Shown piece by piece: positions 24,718-32,940 of a stretch of 64,000 nucleotides of DNA. The position numbers and the translations under genes are program-made. The DNA lies in the NCBI RefSeq assembly GCF_004919045.1, contig NZ_SWDW01000005.1, positions 205,728-269,727 of the forward strand, written 5' to 3'. The notes under the pieces were generated by a model. That model ran no database searches, was not told where the DNA came from, and was given only the letters and a program-made list of their open reading frames with translations. The DNA comes from Sinomonas albida (GTDB taxonomy: Bacteria > Actinomycetota > Actinomycetes > Actinomycetales > Micrococcaceae). How positions within the stretch are numbered: position 1 is the stretch's first letter; every line of letters begins with the position of its first letter.

Positions 24718-26562
24718 CTACGTCGGATCCGGGACGCGTGTCGCGATCGGGGCGCCCTGGTCGGCTGCTCCGTCCGGCCCAAGCAGCGTAGAAACCCAGG
24801 GCCCGGACGCCTCCCGAAAGCCGAGTTCAAGGAGCAGGTCGAGTTGTCCCGGGCGGGCGATTTCCGTCGCGGCCGCCCCCATCCCGAGAGCTCGCGCGGT
24901 GAGTGCGAGCGAGCCGGCCAGGGCCGCGGCATCCTCGTCCGTGTCGATGTCATCCGTGAGGGCGGGCGAGACGTAGAGCATGGAGAGCGGGAGCAGGCGA
25001 AGGTCCAGCAGGCGCGGTTGGCAGCCGCCGAAGTCGTCCAGGGCGGTCTGGACCCCATGGCTTTCCAACTCGCGGAGCTGATTCGCGATGTGGTGGATCC
25101 TCGGCGGAGGTAGCGGCCCGGTGAAAATGAGACGAAGTGCTGCGCCGGGAAGTCGGTGGGCCGTGAGCGCCACTGATACCTCCGCGGCCGGAGTGCCTTC
25201 GGCAAGCCATGTCGACGAGGCCCTCAGCACCACGGGGTGTGCCCTTCCCTCGCGGGCCAGCTGTGCCGCCTTCCGGCACACGCGTTCGAGCTCCCAGCGC
25301 CCGATCATGCCCAGCTGAAGACTGCGCTCTGCGACCGGCATGAGCTCCTCTGACGTGATGGAGCCCAAGCCGGGGATCTCCCAATGCAGGGATGACAGCA
25401 CAGCTGCCTGCCCGCCGTCGTCAATGCTCAGGACCGGTTCGTACCGAAGGTCGAAGGCGTCCTCGTCGAGTGCCCTCAGGAGTTCTCGCTGGACCTTCGC
25501 CTTCCTCGCGAAGGGGTCCTCCTGTCCGGGCGCCACCGTCTGCACGCGGTGCTTGCCGGTTCGCTTCCCGGCCAGCATGGCGCCGTCGGCGTAGCGGAGG
25601 AGGGCGTCGAGCGGGCTGAGCTCGTCGTCCAGGGAAACCTCTGAGGCGATCGCTACGCCGACGGTCGCGGAGAGCCGAAGGCTGTGTCCGCCGTGTTCGA
25701 ACGGTCGGGAGGCCGCCTCGAGGACGCGTGCTGCGGCGGCCTCGGCTCCCGGGCCGGTGGCTCCCAGGAGGACGGCGGCGAATTCGTCTCCTCCCAGCCG
25801 TACCGGGGTGTCGCCTCCTCGGAGGCACGCGGGCAGCCGCGCGCCGAACTCGGCCAGGACCGCGTCTCCTGCCTCGTGGCCGTAGGTGTCGTTGACGGTC
25901 TTGAAGTTGTCCAGATCGATATACAGGATCGCAGTCCGGCCGGGATCTGTGCGGGCGAGTATCGACGGGCCCCGGTCCGCGAGCCACCGTCGATTCACCA
26001 GACCCGTGAGCTGATCGTGCCAGGCCGCATGTCGGAAGGAGGCGGAGAGCTGCTCGAAGAGCTGCGAGACCGTGACCAGGTGGGGTCCCGCTGCGCCGAG
26101 CAGGAGCACGTCGTCGTATCGGTTTGCCTCCGCCCGGCGAAGGACCAGATCGGCCGCCTCGTCGAGGGTGGTCTCCTCGGTGAGGACCAAGGACCATTCG
26201 GGCACAAGCTGGCCGGCGTTGCTCCGCGCGTGCAGGGCCCGGCCGTATCCGAGCCGACCGGAGAAGTGCAGCTCGGTCGCAGTCCGCGTCAGCAGGGCAG
26301 GCCCATTCGGGCCGTCGAGGACCGCGACCCCGCGGAGGTCGGGGCTCATGCGGAACATCCCGTCTACCTCGAATGCCGGCGTGTCTGCGGGCACGGTCGG
26401 GATCGCCCTGGCCAGACGCGCCACGGTATTCTGCGCCCCTGCCCCCGAGGCTCTCGGCGCGCCCGCGGCCATCGGCGCGAGGGGCGAAGCATCGACATTG
26501 GCAGCGTCGGCGCGGCGTCGCGATGAGGCGCCCGATTCCGACGAGGATCGCTCGCTGGACAA
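24718..26562 (-). CDS. Diguanylate cyclase with CBS-like region and degenerate EAL
   Basis: About 614 residues. Residues about 65-170 resemble a CBS-pair sensor region of the kind found before GGDEF domains. Residues about 185-345 are a GGDEF domain with intact RLGGDEF (Gly257-Phe261) and the product-inhibition site RGGD at 248-251, exactly five residues upstream. The C-terminal ~250 residues are an EAL-like domain without EAL, LTE or KID residues, so probably not a phosphodiesterase. The protein should make c-di-GMP under feedback control. I choose TTG 26562 because CAGGAG lies 6 bases before it; upstream in-frame codons look non-coding. The start is uncertain. Confidence 0.83.
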   Translation of the reverse strand: MSSERSSSESGASSRRRADAANVDASPLAPMAAGAPRASGAGAQNTVARLARAIPTVPADTPAFEVDGMFRMSPDLRGVAVLDGPNGPALLTRTATELHFSGRLGYGRALHARSNAGQLVPEWSLVLTEETTLDEAADLVLRRAEANRYDDVLLLGAAGPHLVTVSQLFEQLSASFRHAAWHDQLTGLVNRRWLADRGPSILARTDPGRTAILYIDLDNFKTVNDTYGHEAGDAVLAEFGARLPACLRGGDTPVRLGGDEFAAVLLGATGPGAEAAAARVLEAASRPFEHGGHSLRLSATVGVAIASEVSLDDELSPLDALLRYADGAMLAGKRTGKHRVQTVAPGQEDPFARKAKVQRELLRALDEDAFDLRYEPVLSIDDGGQAAVLSSLHWEIPGLGSITSEELMPVAERSLQLGMIGRWELERVCRKAAQLAREGRAHPVVLRASSTWLAEGTPAAEVSVALTAHRLPGAALRLIFTGPLPPPRIHHIANQLRELESHGVQTALDDFGGCQPRLLDLRLLPLSMLYVSPALTDDIDTDEDAAALAGSLALTARALGMGAAATEIARPGQLDLLLELGFREASGPWVSTLLGPDGAADQGAPIATRVPDPT

Positions 26563-26836
26563 TCTGTTCTCCTGAACTCCAGGCCATCGGATTGCTGGCC
26601 TGGCCCGCACCACAAGGGATAGGGGCCCAGACGGGCTCGCTCGCGAGGATCTCCCAGCGGCAGGCACAGTGACGCCCTCGACCGACCGTAGTGCTTTACA
26701 ACGATCGCGTCGCGAAGTCCAGTCAAACGCCGGATGAATAACGTCGGCGCGGCGCCAGAGCCCCGGGGACACCTCGGTTGCCGCTAGTGCGGCACTCGCC
26801 TCCCACCACCCGAGTAGGACTATGACCAGGCACACA

Positions 26837-26842
26837 TAGGAT
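26837..26842 (+). promoter_or_regulatory. cspA: -10 box (TAGGAT) of the cold-shock gene
   Basis: TAGGAT fits the TANNNT -10 form and gives a predicted leader of about 68 bases before ATG 26917. Long leaders are usual for csp mRNAs. Confidence 0.45.
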
Positions 26843-26916
26843 TGGACTACGAAGGACGGCGTGGGAACCGGCCGCGAAGTGCGGCCACGGCACCGTCCGC
26901 AGGAAGGGCAGCACCG

Positions 26917-27120
26917 ATGGCAACAGGCACCGTGAAGTGGTTCAACTCCGAGAAGGGCTACGGGTTCATCGCACCCGACGACGGCTCGGATGACCTCTTC
27001 GCCCACTACTCGCAGATCGACTCGCGTGGCTTCCGCAGCCTCGAAGAAGGCCAGAAGGTCGAATACGAGGTCGGGCAGGGTCAGAAGGGCCCGCAGGCCC
27101 AGCAGATCCGCCCGCTCTGA
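26917..27120 (+). CDS. cspA: Cold-shock protein (CspA family)
   Basis: 67 residues, one cold-shock domain: [20 protein letters not shown] holds RNP1 (KGYGFI) and DLFAHYSQI holds RNP2 (with Tyr where His-Phe-Ser is usual). Such proteins bind single-stranded RNA or DNA and melt mRNA structures. AGGAAGG precedes ATG 26917. A perfect hairpin follows at 27134-27165, so the gene is monocistronic. Confidence 0.95.
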   Translation: MATGTVKWFNSEKGYGFIAPDDGSDDLFAHYSQIDSRGFRSLEEGQKVEYEVGQGQKGPQAQQIRPL

Positions 27121-27133
27121 CCGGGGCCATTCC

Positions 27134-27165
27134 TGAGGGGAGGGACCGCTTGGTCCCTCCCCTCA
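27134..27165 (+). terminator. 14-bp hairpin terminator after cspA
   Basis: Bases 27134-27147 and 27152-27165 form a perfect 14-bp stem with a GCTT loop, 13 bases after the cspA stop. It may also serve the convergent DUF805 gene. Confidence 0.75.
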
Positions 27166-27263
27166 ACGGCTTCCGGTGCTAACTGGTCCTGGGCATAGGG
27201 GAGCCCCGGCACCGCCGAGAATGCGCGATGTGCCGGGGCTCCCAGACTGCAGACCTCTTCCGG

Positions 27264-27791
27264 TCAGCGGCCGTAGACGGTCCCTGCCGCCGCGGTGGGG
27301 ACGTCGAAGCGCTGACCCTCCGGCTTCGGGGCCAGCAGCATGAAGATGAGGACGATGAGGCCGCCGACGAACGGGACGAGGCCGAGGAGGATCATCCATC
27401 CACTCATGTTCACGTCGTGGAGTCGGCGCACCGTCAGCGCCAGGCTGGGAACGATGATCCCGAGACCCCAGACGGCCAGCAGGATGTACCCGATGATCGA
27501 CAGCGGGCCGGGGGTCACGGTGGAGTAGCCGGTGTTGGGGTCAGTGGAGCCGACCATGCCGACCATGGCGATGACCTCCAGGACGGCGGTGACGATCGCG
27601 TTGACAAGCGCCCACCACCAGTACTCGGCGCGGCTGGCGCGGCCGGAGAAGGTCGCGTACTTCTTGAAGACTCGCTGGACGGCGGCCTTGAGCGGGGCGC
27701 CGTAGTAGGGCGCCCACAGGGGCGGCTCGCCCTGGAAGCCGGCCGGTGTCTGGGACGGGTACTGCGGAGACTGGTACTGCGGTGCGGACAT
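27264..27791 (-). CDS. DUF805 membrane protein
   Basis: 175 residues. After a Gln/Pro/Tyr-rich N terminus, residues about 40-160 are a DUF805 domain (PF05656): the FSGRASRAEYWWWALVN motif, four hydrophobic helices, and TVRRLHDVNMSGW, the conserved RRLHD..SG.W loop. The family is widespread and of unknown function. GAGAGGGG stands upstream of ATG 27791. Confidence 0.9.
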   Translation of the reverse strand: MSAPQYQSPQYPSQTPAGFQGEPPLWAPYYGAPLKAAVQRVFKKYATFSGRASRAEYWWWALVNAIVTAVLEVIAMVGMVGSTDPNTGYSTVTPGPLSIIGYILLAVWGLGIIVPSLALTVRRLHDVNMSGWMILLGLVPFVGGLIVLIFMLLAPKPEGQRFDVPTAAAGTVYGR

Positions 27792-27890
27792 CGTTACCCC
27801 TCTCTCGGATGCATGACGAGCCGATAGTACGGCCGTTTTACCCGTCTAACCACACCTCAGGCCTCGACACGCCCTGATGGCGGCAACTGT

Positions 27891-27990
27891 TCATCTCTGC
27901 TTCTCGGTCTTGGGTGGGATTGCGTCCTGTACACCGAGGTAGTTGGTGACGGCGAGCTCGACTTCGGCAAGTTGGTCTCGGGTCAGGACG
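27891..27990 (-). pseudogene. Possible 3' remnant of a PemK/MazF-type toxin gene
   Basis: Read on the minus strand, this stretch encodes VLTRDQLAEVELAVTNYLGV, a polar tail and a TGA at 27891-27893. The pattern resembles the last helix of actinobacterial PemK/MazF toxins. No upstream part is found; the frame runs into the SDR gene, so only the tail would remain. The match is short and tentative. Confidence 0.3.
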
Positions 27991-28665
27991 TCAGTACGGC
28001 TGGACCTCGAGCTCGGTCGCGTAGGTGCGAAACTCGCCGCGCTCCGCGTGCATCTTCCAGAGCAGCTCGGCGAGCACCTGCGGGTCCTTGTCCGCGCTGC
28101 CGGGAATGATGCCGCCGGGAATGATCAGCTGAGCGACGTGGATGTCGGTGTCGCGCAGTGCCTGATCGAGCATCTGGGCATACGCCGTCTCAGCCGCGAA
28201 CGCGATCGAGGTGCCCGCGAAGTGCTGCACCGGCTGCACGGCGCTGCCGCCGTTGACGAACAGGATCGTGCCGCGACCGAGCACCCGCATGCCCTGCAGC
28301 ACCTGATGCACTGCCGCGACGGGGCCGTAGACCGAGAACTCGACGGCAGCTTTGATGTCGTAGACGGTCGATTCGAGCAGCGGGCGCAGGAACTCTTTCT
28401 GCGGCAGAGGGTTGTAGCTGAGCACTTCGATCGGACCGAGCTCTTGCGCCGCGGTGTCGAGGGCGGCCACGAGGGCCTCGGGGTCGCGCACATTGGCGGC
28501 GTAGCCCTTTGCGGTGAATCCGTCGGCCGCAAGGTCGGCGGCGAGCGAGTCGACGCGCTCCTGATTCCGCGAGATGAGAGCGAGGCTGAAACCCTCGCGG
28601 CCGAAGCGGCGGGCGAGCGCCTCGCCCAATTGACGGCCTGCGCCGATGATGGCCAGCGTGGTCAT
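27991..28665 (-). CDS. Atypical short-chain dehydrogenase/reductase family protein
   Basis: 224 residues with a Rossmann fold: IIGAGRQLGEALARRFGREG is the dinucleotide-binding loop, followed by ISRNQERVDSLAADL, NVRDPEAL and ILFVNGGSAV. The usual YxxxK catalytic pair is absent; at its place stands AETAYAQMLDQAL, so it may not be a normal dehydrogenase. Substrate unknown. ATG 28663-28665 has AAAGGA upstream; an 18-residue longer form lacks a ribosome site. Confidence 0.8.
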   Translation of the reverse strand: MTTLAIIGAGRQLGEALARRFGREGFSLALISRNQERVDSLAADLAADGFTAKGYAANVRDPEALVAALDTAAQELGPIEVLSYNPLPQKEFLRPLLESTVYDIKAAVEFSVYGPVAAVHQVLQGMRVLGRGTILFVNGGSAVQPVQHFAGTSIAFAAETAYAQMLDQALRDTDIHVAQLIIPGGIIPGSADKDPQVLAELLWKMHAERGEFRTYATELEVQPY

Positions 28666-28755
28666 GTCGGAGTTCCTTTCGGTCGTTAACCGTATGATTG
28701 TAGGTTCCCGTTCCTTCAATGCGGACCCGCGCTAGGGCAGTCGAAGAAAAACAAG

Positions 28756-28801
28756 AAAACCCCTCCCAAACCCACGTTTCCGCGGGTTAGAGAGGGGTTT
28801 T
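28756..28801 (-). terminator. Hairpin terminator downstream of tRNA-Thr
   Basis: AAAACCCCTC (28756-28765) pairs with GAGGGGTTTT (28792-28801) around an internal loop. On the minus strand the hairpin directly follows the tRNA and is followed by a T-rich stretch. Confidence 0.65.
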
Positions 28802-28803
28802 GG

Positions 28804-28876
28804 AGCCTCCCAGCGGGATCGAACCGCTGACCTTCTCATTACGAGTGAGACGCTCTACCGTCTGAGCTAGGGAGGC
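28804..28876 (-). tRNA. tRNA-Thr (anticodon CGT)
   Basis: Minus-strand cloverleaf of 73 bases. The acceptor arms GCCTCCC and GGGAGGC pair fully. The D arm is GCTC...GAGC, the anticodon stem is TCTCA/TGAGA with loop CTCGTAA, and the T arm is AGCGG TTCGATC CCGCT. The loop gives anticodon CGT, reading the Thr codon ACG. The CCA end is encoded (28801-28803). Confidence 0.95.
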
Positions 28877-28952
28877 AATCAGGAGTTCCACCTAGGCGGA
28901 ACCACCGAGTGAATACTCTAGTTCAGCGCGCGGCTCCGGGTCAAAACGGGCA

Positions 28953-29225
28953 TCACGCCGGCTTCGCCAAGTACTCCACCGCATACGCGACCGCAGCCGA
29001 AAAGAGGCGCCACGAACGGTAGTGCGCGGAGTCCACATAGGCCTGCCCGCCGCGCCCTCGTAGGCACGCTAGCGTGCTCTGCCGCCCTCCCGGGCGCTCG
29101 GGATATACGACAACCTCAACCGAGCCGATCGTCCCCAATGCGTGTCGCGCGCTGCTTCCCTTCAGCGCCGCCCGCAGCTGCTTGCTGACCTGCATTCTGT
29201 CCATCGCCGACGTCCCCGTCACCAT
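28953..29225 (-). CDS. Hypothetical protein
   Basis: 90 residues, basic, with IGSVEVVVYPERPGG and a C-terminal WRLFSAAVAYAVEYLAKPA. No family is recognised. ATG 29225 has GGGGAG close upstream; a later ATG (MDRMQVSKQLR) is possible. Evidence that it is expressed is modest. Confidence 0.45.
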   Translation of the reverse strand: MVTGTSAMDRMQVSKQLRAALKGSSARHALGTIGSVEVVVYPERPGGRQSTLACLRGRGGQAYVDSAHYRSWRLFSAAVAYAVEYLAKPA

Positions 29226-29256
29226 CAGCTCCCCGCTTGTGTTCCCGCGCCCCAGT

Positions 29257-29287
29257 GGTGGCCGCCACCCCCAGCGTGGCGGCCACC
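29257..29287. repeat. 11-bp inverted repeat between divergent genes
   Basis: GGTGGCCGCCA (29257-29267) and TGGCGGCCACC (29277-29287) are perfect inverted repeats with a 9-base spacer. The site lies between the starts of two divergent genes, so a simple terminator role is unlikely; an operator or leader structure is possible. Confidence 0.35.
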
Positions 29288-29476
29288 TACTAGGTAGAAC
29301 AAGGCCAGCACGCCGTATGACGCGTTTTTCTCCAACATTTATATCCAGTGTCCTCCGTGGTCGTGTTCACCCTGCGTACGTGGCGAATTCAGTGGTGTGT
29401 CGCGAGCCGATGCCATCGTCAAGGAACCATCGCCGGGACAGTCTGGCGTCCGAGCGAAACCCCTGGGGGATCATCA

Positions 29477-30199
29477 GTGACCGTGCAGAATCTGCCGCCC
29501 GCCGTGGCGAGTGGGATCCGTCTTGCCGTGCTCGACATGAACGGAACCACCGTGATCGATGGCGGGGCGGCAGAGCGCGCGATTGGCGACGCCCTTCGCG
29601 AGTTCGGGGTGGCGGGGGAGCGGCTCGAGGCCGCGCTCGTGACGTCGCGGCGCAGCGCGGGACTCGACCGCGCCGAGGTCTTCGACCGGCTCTTCCCCGA
29701 TGACGCCGCCACGGCCCGCGCGGCGTTCCGCTCCTTCGGCGCCGCCTATGACGCGATGATCCTGTCAGGATGCATCAGGGCCGTCCCCGGAGCGGAAGCG
29801 GCCGTCCACATGCTGCGCGACCACGGGGTCAAGGTATGCCTCGCGACGGGCTTCGGCCGGCACACGCAGAACAGCGTCCTCGAGGCTCTCGGCTGGATGG
29901 GCCTCGCGGACCTCTCGCTCTGCTCGGAGGACGCGGGGCGCGGCCGCCCTTTTCCCGACATGGTCCTCACGGCGGTTCTGGCCCTCGACATCGAAGACGT
30001 CCGGCAGGTCCTCGTGGCCGGTGACACGACCGCGGACATCACCTCGGCCCTGCGTGCGGGGGCCGGCGCCGCGGTCGGCGTTCTCACGGGCGCGCAGCCA
30101 GCCCACGAGCTGCGCGCGGCCGGCGCGACCGCCGTCGTCCGTTCAGTCGCCGACCTGCCCGCTCTGCTGTGGGGTCGCGAAGCGGTCGCCGCGGTCTGA
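29477..30199 (+). CDS. HAD-family hydrolase, phosphonatase-like
   Basis: 240 residues. HAD motif I is LAVLDMNGTTVIDGG, motif II lies in CLATGFGRHTQ (Thr), and motifs III/IV are in GRGRPFPDM and LVAGDTTADI. It resembles the phosphonatase-like (PhnX-like) subgroup of HAD hydrolases. It probably acts on a small phosphate ester or phosphonate, but no phn genes are nearby, so the substrate is open. GTG 29477 has GGGGGA 8 bases upstream; the 43-residue longer form looks non-coding. Confidence 0.85.
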   Translation: MTVQNLPPAVASGIRLAVLDMNGTTVIDGGAAERAIGDALREFGVAGERLEAALVTSRRSAGLDRAEVFDRLFPDDAATARAAFRSFGAAYDAMILSGCIRAVPGAEAAVHMLRDHGVKVCLATGFGRHTQNSVLEALGWMGLADLSLCSEDAGRGRPFPDMVLTAVLALDIEDVRQVLVAGDTTADITSALRAGAGAAVGVLTGAQPAHELRAAGATAVVRSVADLPALLWGREAVAAV

Positions 30200-30213
30200 G
30201 GCCAGACGCCTGC

Positions 30214-31785
30214 TCAGCAGCGCTTGCCGTCTGGCGAGGCCTTCCCGTCCACGAGGAAGCCGTCCACGGCGTTGTCAACGCAGGTCGATCCGCGGCCGTA
30301 GGCGGTGTGCCCCTGCCCGTTCCACGTGAGCAGCGACGCGTTCCCGAGCTCCGAGCGGAGTGAAACGGCCCACGGGTACGGCGTGGCCGGATCCCCCGTG
30401 GTGCCCAGGACCATGATCTGGTTGCTGCCCGTGTAGTGCGCGGGGGCCGGGGCCCGGACCGGCTTGTACGGCCAGTCGCGGCAGTTGACGCCTCCGTATG
30501 CGAAGAACTCCCCGAACGTGGGCGAAGCGTCGGCGAGCTGCTGTGCCTCGGTGCGCATACTCGCAGTGTCCGAGGAGACGGGGTAGTCGAGGCAGTTATA
30601 GGCCATGAAGGCCCACGCGCTGTTGGACGAATACTTGCCGTCCGGCCCGCGGTCGGCGGCCTGATCGGCCAGCCGCAGCATCGCGGAGCCGTCGCCCTTG
30701 AGCGCTTTGTCGATGGCCTGGGTGAGCACGGGCCAGCTCTGGTCGTTGTAGAGCGGGAGGATGAAGCCGTTCACGAAGTCCGTGATGGGCAGGACGCGTC
30801 CGTCGTTGGTGTGCATCGGCTGCTGTTGGACGGATTGGAAGAGCGCCTGGATCTGGCCCACAGCGTCGTCCTCGGATCCCGCGAGTGGGCACCCGGACTT
30901 CGAGATGCACGACTTCACGTAGGCGTGCAGCGCGTCCTCGAAGCCCTTCGCCTGACCGAGCGTGAGCTCCCGGGAGCCCAAGGCCGGGTCGACGGCACCG
31001 TCGAGCACGAACTTCCCCACCCGGTCGGAGAACATGCTTGCGTAAGTGGCCCCGAGAAGGGTGCCATAGGAGAAGCCCGCGTAGTCGAGCTTGGTCTGGC
31101 CCATGACGACGGCCCGCAGGATGTCCATGTCCCGCACCGCGCTGACCGTGTCGGCGTGCGCGAGGACGGGCCCCGTGTTCGCCTTGCACGCGTCGATGAC
31201 CTTCTTCTGCTCGGCGAAGGTCTGCGCGAGACCGGCGTCCGTCGAATTGTCCAGGTTGAGCTGCCGGACGGCGTCCTGACCCGAGGCATCCAGGCAGTTG
31301 ACCGGTGCCGAGCGCTTGACCCCGCGCGGGTCCCAGCCGACGAGGTTGTACGCGCCGCGCAGCTTGTCCGAGAACATGGAGTTCCCGGCGTCGCGCACGA
31401 GGTCGATGCCCGAAGCCCCCGGGCCGCCTGGGTTGACCAGGAGGTTGCCCTTCGCGTTGTGGCCCTTGAGGCGCGCGACGGCGAGCTGGATCGTGTCGCC
31501 GCCAGGCTGCGCGTAGTCCACCGGGACCGTCACTTTGGCGCACTCGAGGTTGTTCTCGCACGGCGACCACTGGATCTGCTGCTGATAGAACTTCGTGAGC
31601 TCCGGCGGAGCCCCTTCCGTCGCGGAAGCGTCAGGGGTGGAGTTGCCCTGGCCCGGGGTGAGGAGCGGAGTGCAGCCCGTGAGGGCGATCGCGATCGCGG
31701 CCACAGCGACGACGACAACAGCGCGCAGCCGGTGCATTCCGGCTGCGTGCAGAGGTGTCCCCGGCCTCGGGGCAGGCGTCGTCAC
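30214..31785 (-). CDS. Secreted alpha/beta-hydrolase lipoprotein (tripeptidyl-aminopeptidase-like)
   Basis: 523 residues. The N terminus has a lipoprotein signal ending in the lipobox LTGC. The mature part is an S33-type alpha/beta hydrolase of the SlpD/tripeptidyl-aminopeptidase group: the oxyanion region NPGGPGASG, nucleophile Ser in GFSYGTLLG, Asp in LGTTGDPATPYPW and His in GQGHTAYGRG. It should cleave short peptides or esters outside the membrane. GGAGGAG precedes GTG 31785. The gene starts 12 bases after the holB stop, an order conserved with tmk-holB in many actinobacteria, so it is likely cotranscribed. Confidence 0.9.
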   Translation of the reverse strand: MTTPAPRPGTPLHAAGMHRLRAVVVVAVAAIAIALTGCTPLLTPGQGNSTPDASATEGAPPELTKFYQQQIQWSPCENNLECAKVTVPVDYAQPGGDTIQLAVARLKGHNAKGNLLVNPGGPGASGIDLVRDAGNSMFSDKLRGAYNLVGWDPRGVKRSAPVNCLDASGQDAVRQLNLDNSTDAGLAQTFAEQKKVIDACKANTGPVLAHADTVSAVRDMDILRAVVMGQTKLDYAGFSYGTLLGATYASMFSDRVGKFVLDGAVDPALGSRELTLGQAKGFEDALHAYVKSCISKSGCPLAGSEDDAVGQIQALFQSVQQQPMHTNDGRVLPITDFVNGFILPLYNDQSWPVLTQAIDKALKGDGSAMLRLADQAADRGPDGKYSSNSAWAFMAYNCLDYPVSSDTASMRTEAQQLADASPTFGEFFAYGGVNCRDWPYKPVRAPAPAHYTGSNQIMVLGTTGDPATPYPWAVSLRSELGNASLLTWNGQGHTAYGRGSTCVDNAVDGFLVDGKASPDGKRC

Positions 31786-31797
31786 AGGGCTCCTCCG

Positions 31798-32940
31798 TCA
31801 GATCAGGCTTACCGCCATGGCCTCGACCGCAAGGAGCGGGGCCACATTAGTGGTCGTGATGCGCTGTCGCGTCGTGTTAACCGCGTCCATGCGCGCCAAA
31901 GTTACGGCAGGGGTGGATTTCGCCGCGAATTCGCTGATGTCCGCCGCGAGTTCGGCGTTGACCGCCTCGACCTCGCTCCCGAGTTGGACCATCAGCACGT
32001 CTCTGTAGAACGAGAGCAGGTGGGTGAGCGTCCGGTCGAGGGAATCGGTGACGGAACGCTTCGCGCGGCGCTTCTGGTCCTCCTCGAGCTGCCGAACCTG
32101 AGAACGGAGCGTCGGGGGAAGCTTCTCGTCGCCGGTGGCACCGAGCGTCTCGAGGAGCCGGGCGCGCTCCTGAGCGTCCCGCTCCTCGTTGGAGCTCGCA
32201 GCCTCGTCCGTGGCGATCTTCACGAGCTTCTCGGCGAGATTGACGGCCTGCGAGACGCTCGTGAGCGTGAGCGGGAGGCGAACGGTCGCCGCGCGGCGCT
32301 CGCGGGCCTCGGGATCGTGGACGAGCCGCCGCGCGATGCCGATGTGGCTCTGGGCGGCCCGAGCTGCTTGCACCGCGAGGTCCGGATCCGCGCCGTCGCG
32401 CTCGACGAGGAGCGCGGCAACGTCCGCCACGGGAGGAAGCCTCAGGCCCACGGGACGGCACCGAGACCGGATGGTCACCAGGACGTCCGCCGGCGACGGC
32501 GCGCACAGCATCCAGATGGTCCGCGGGGTGGGCTCCTCGATGGCCTTGAGCAGCACGTTCGTGGTGCGCTCGGCCATCCTGTCGGCGTCCTCGACGACGA
32601 CCACGCGCCAACGTCCCGTCGATGGCCGATCCCCGGACTTTGCCACCAGCTCGCGCGCCTCGTCGATGGTGATCGTGACCTTCTCGGTCCGGACGAACGT
32701 CACGTCGCTGTGGGATTCCCCGAGGACCGCGCGGCAGGCCGCGCACACCCCGCAGCCCCGCGCCGTGACGTCCTCGACCTCGCAGTTGAGCGCCGCCGCG
32801 AAGGCCTTCGCCGCCGTCGACCGTCCCGATCCGGGCGGTCCCGTGAAGAGCCACGCATGGGTGAGGCCCTCGCCCGCCGCCGCACGGCGGAGCTGGTTGA
32901 CCACCGGCTCCTGCCCCACGAGCTGATCCCACACGGTCAC
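31798..32940 (-). CDS. holB: DNA polymerase III subunit delta'
   Basis: 380 residues. VWDQLVGQEPVVNQLRRA is the usual start. The P-loop GPPGSGRSTAA has Arg in place of the ATP-binding Lys, as often in delta'. The zinc-binding Cys cluster lies in CEVEDVTARGCGVCAACR. VVEDADRMAERTTNVLLKAIEEP and the SRC-like TIRSRCRPVGL are sensor regions. Delta' is the clamp-loader stator. The GTG start overlaps the tmk stop by 4 bases. Confidence 0.93.
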   Translation of the reverse strand: MTVWDQLVGQEPVVNQLRRAAAGEGLTHAWLFTGPPGSGRSTAAKAFAAALNCEVEDVTARGCGVCAACRAVLGESHSDVTFVRTEKVTITIDEARELVAKSGDRPSTGRWRVVVVEDADRMAERTTNVLLKAIEEPTPRTIWMLCAPSPADVLVTIRSRCRPVGLRLPPVADVAALLVERDGADPDLAVQAARAAQSHIGIARRLVHDPEARERRAATVRLPLTLTSVSQAVNLAEKLVKIATDEAASSNEERDAQERARLLETLGATGDEKLPPTLRSQVRQLEEDQKRRAKRSVTDSLDRTLTHLLSFYRDVLMVQLGSEVEAVNAELAADISEFAAKSTPAVTLARMDAVNTTRQRITTTNVAPLLAVEAMAVSLI

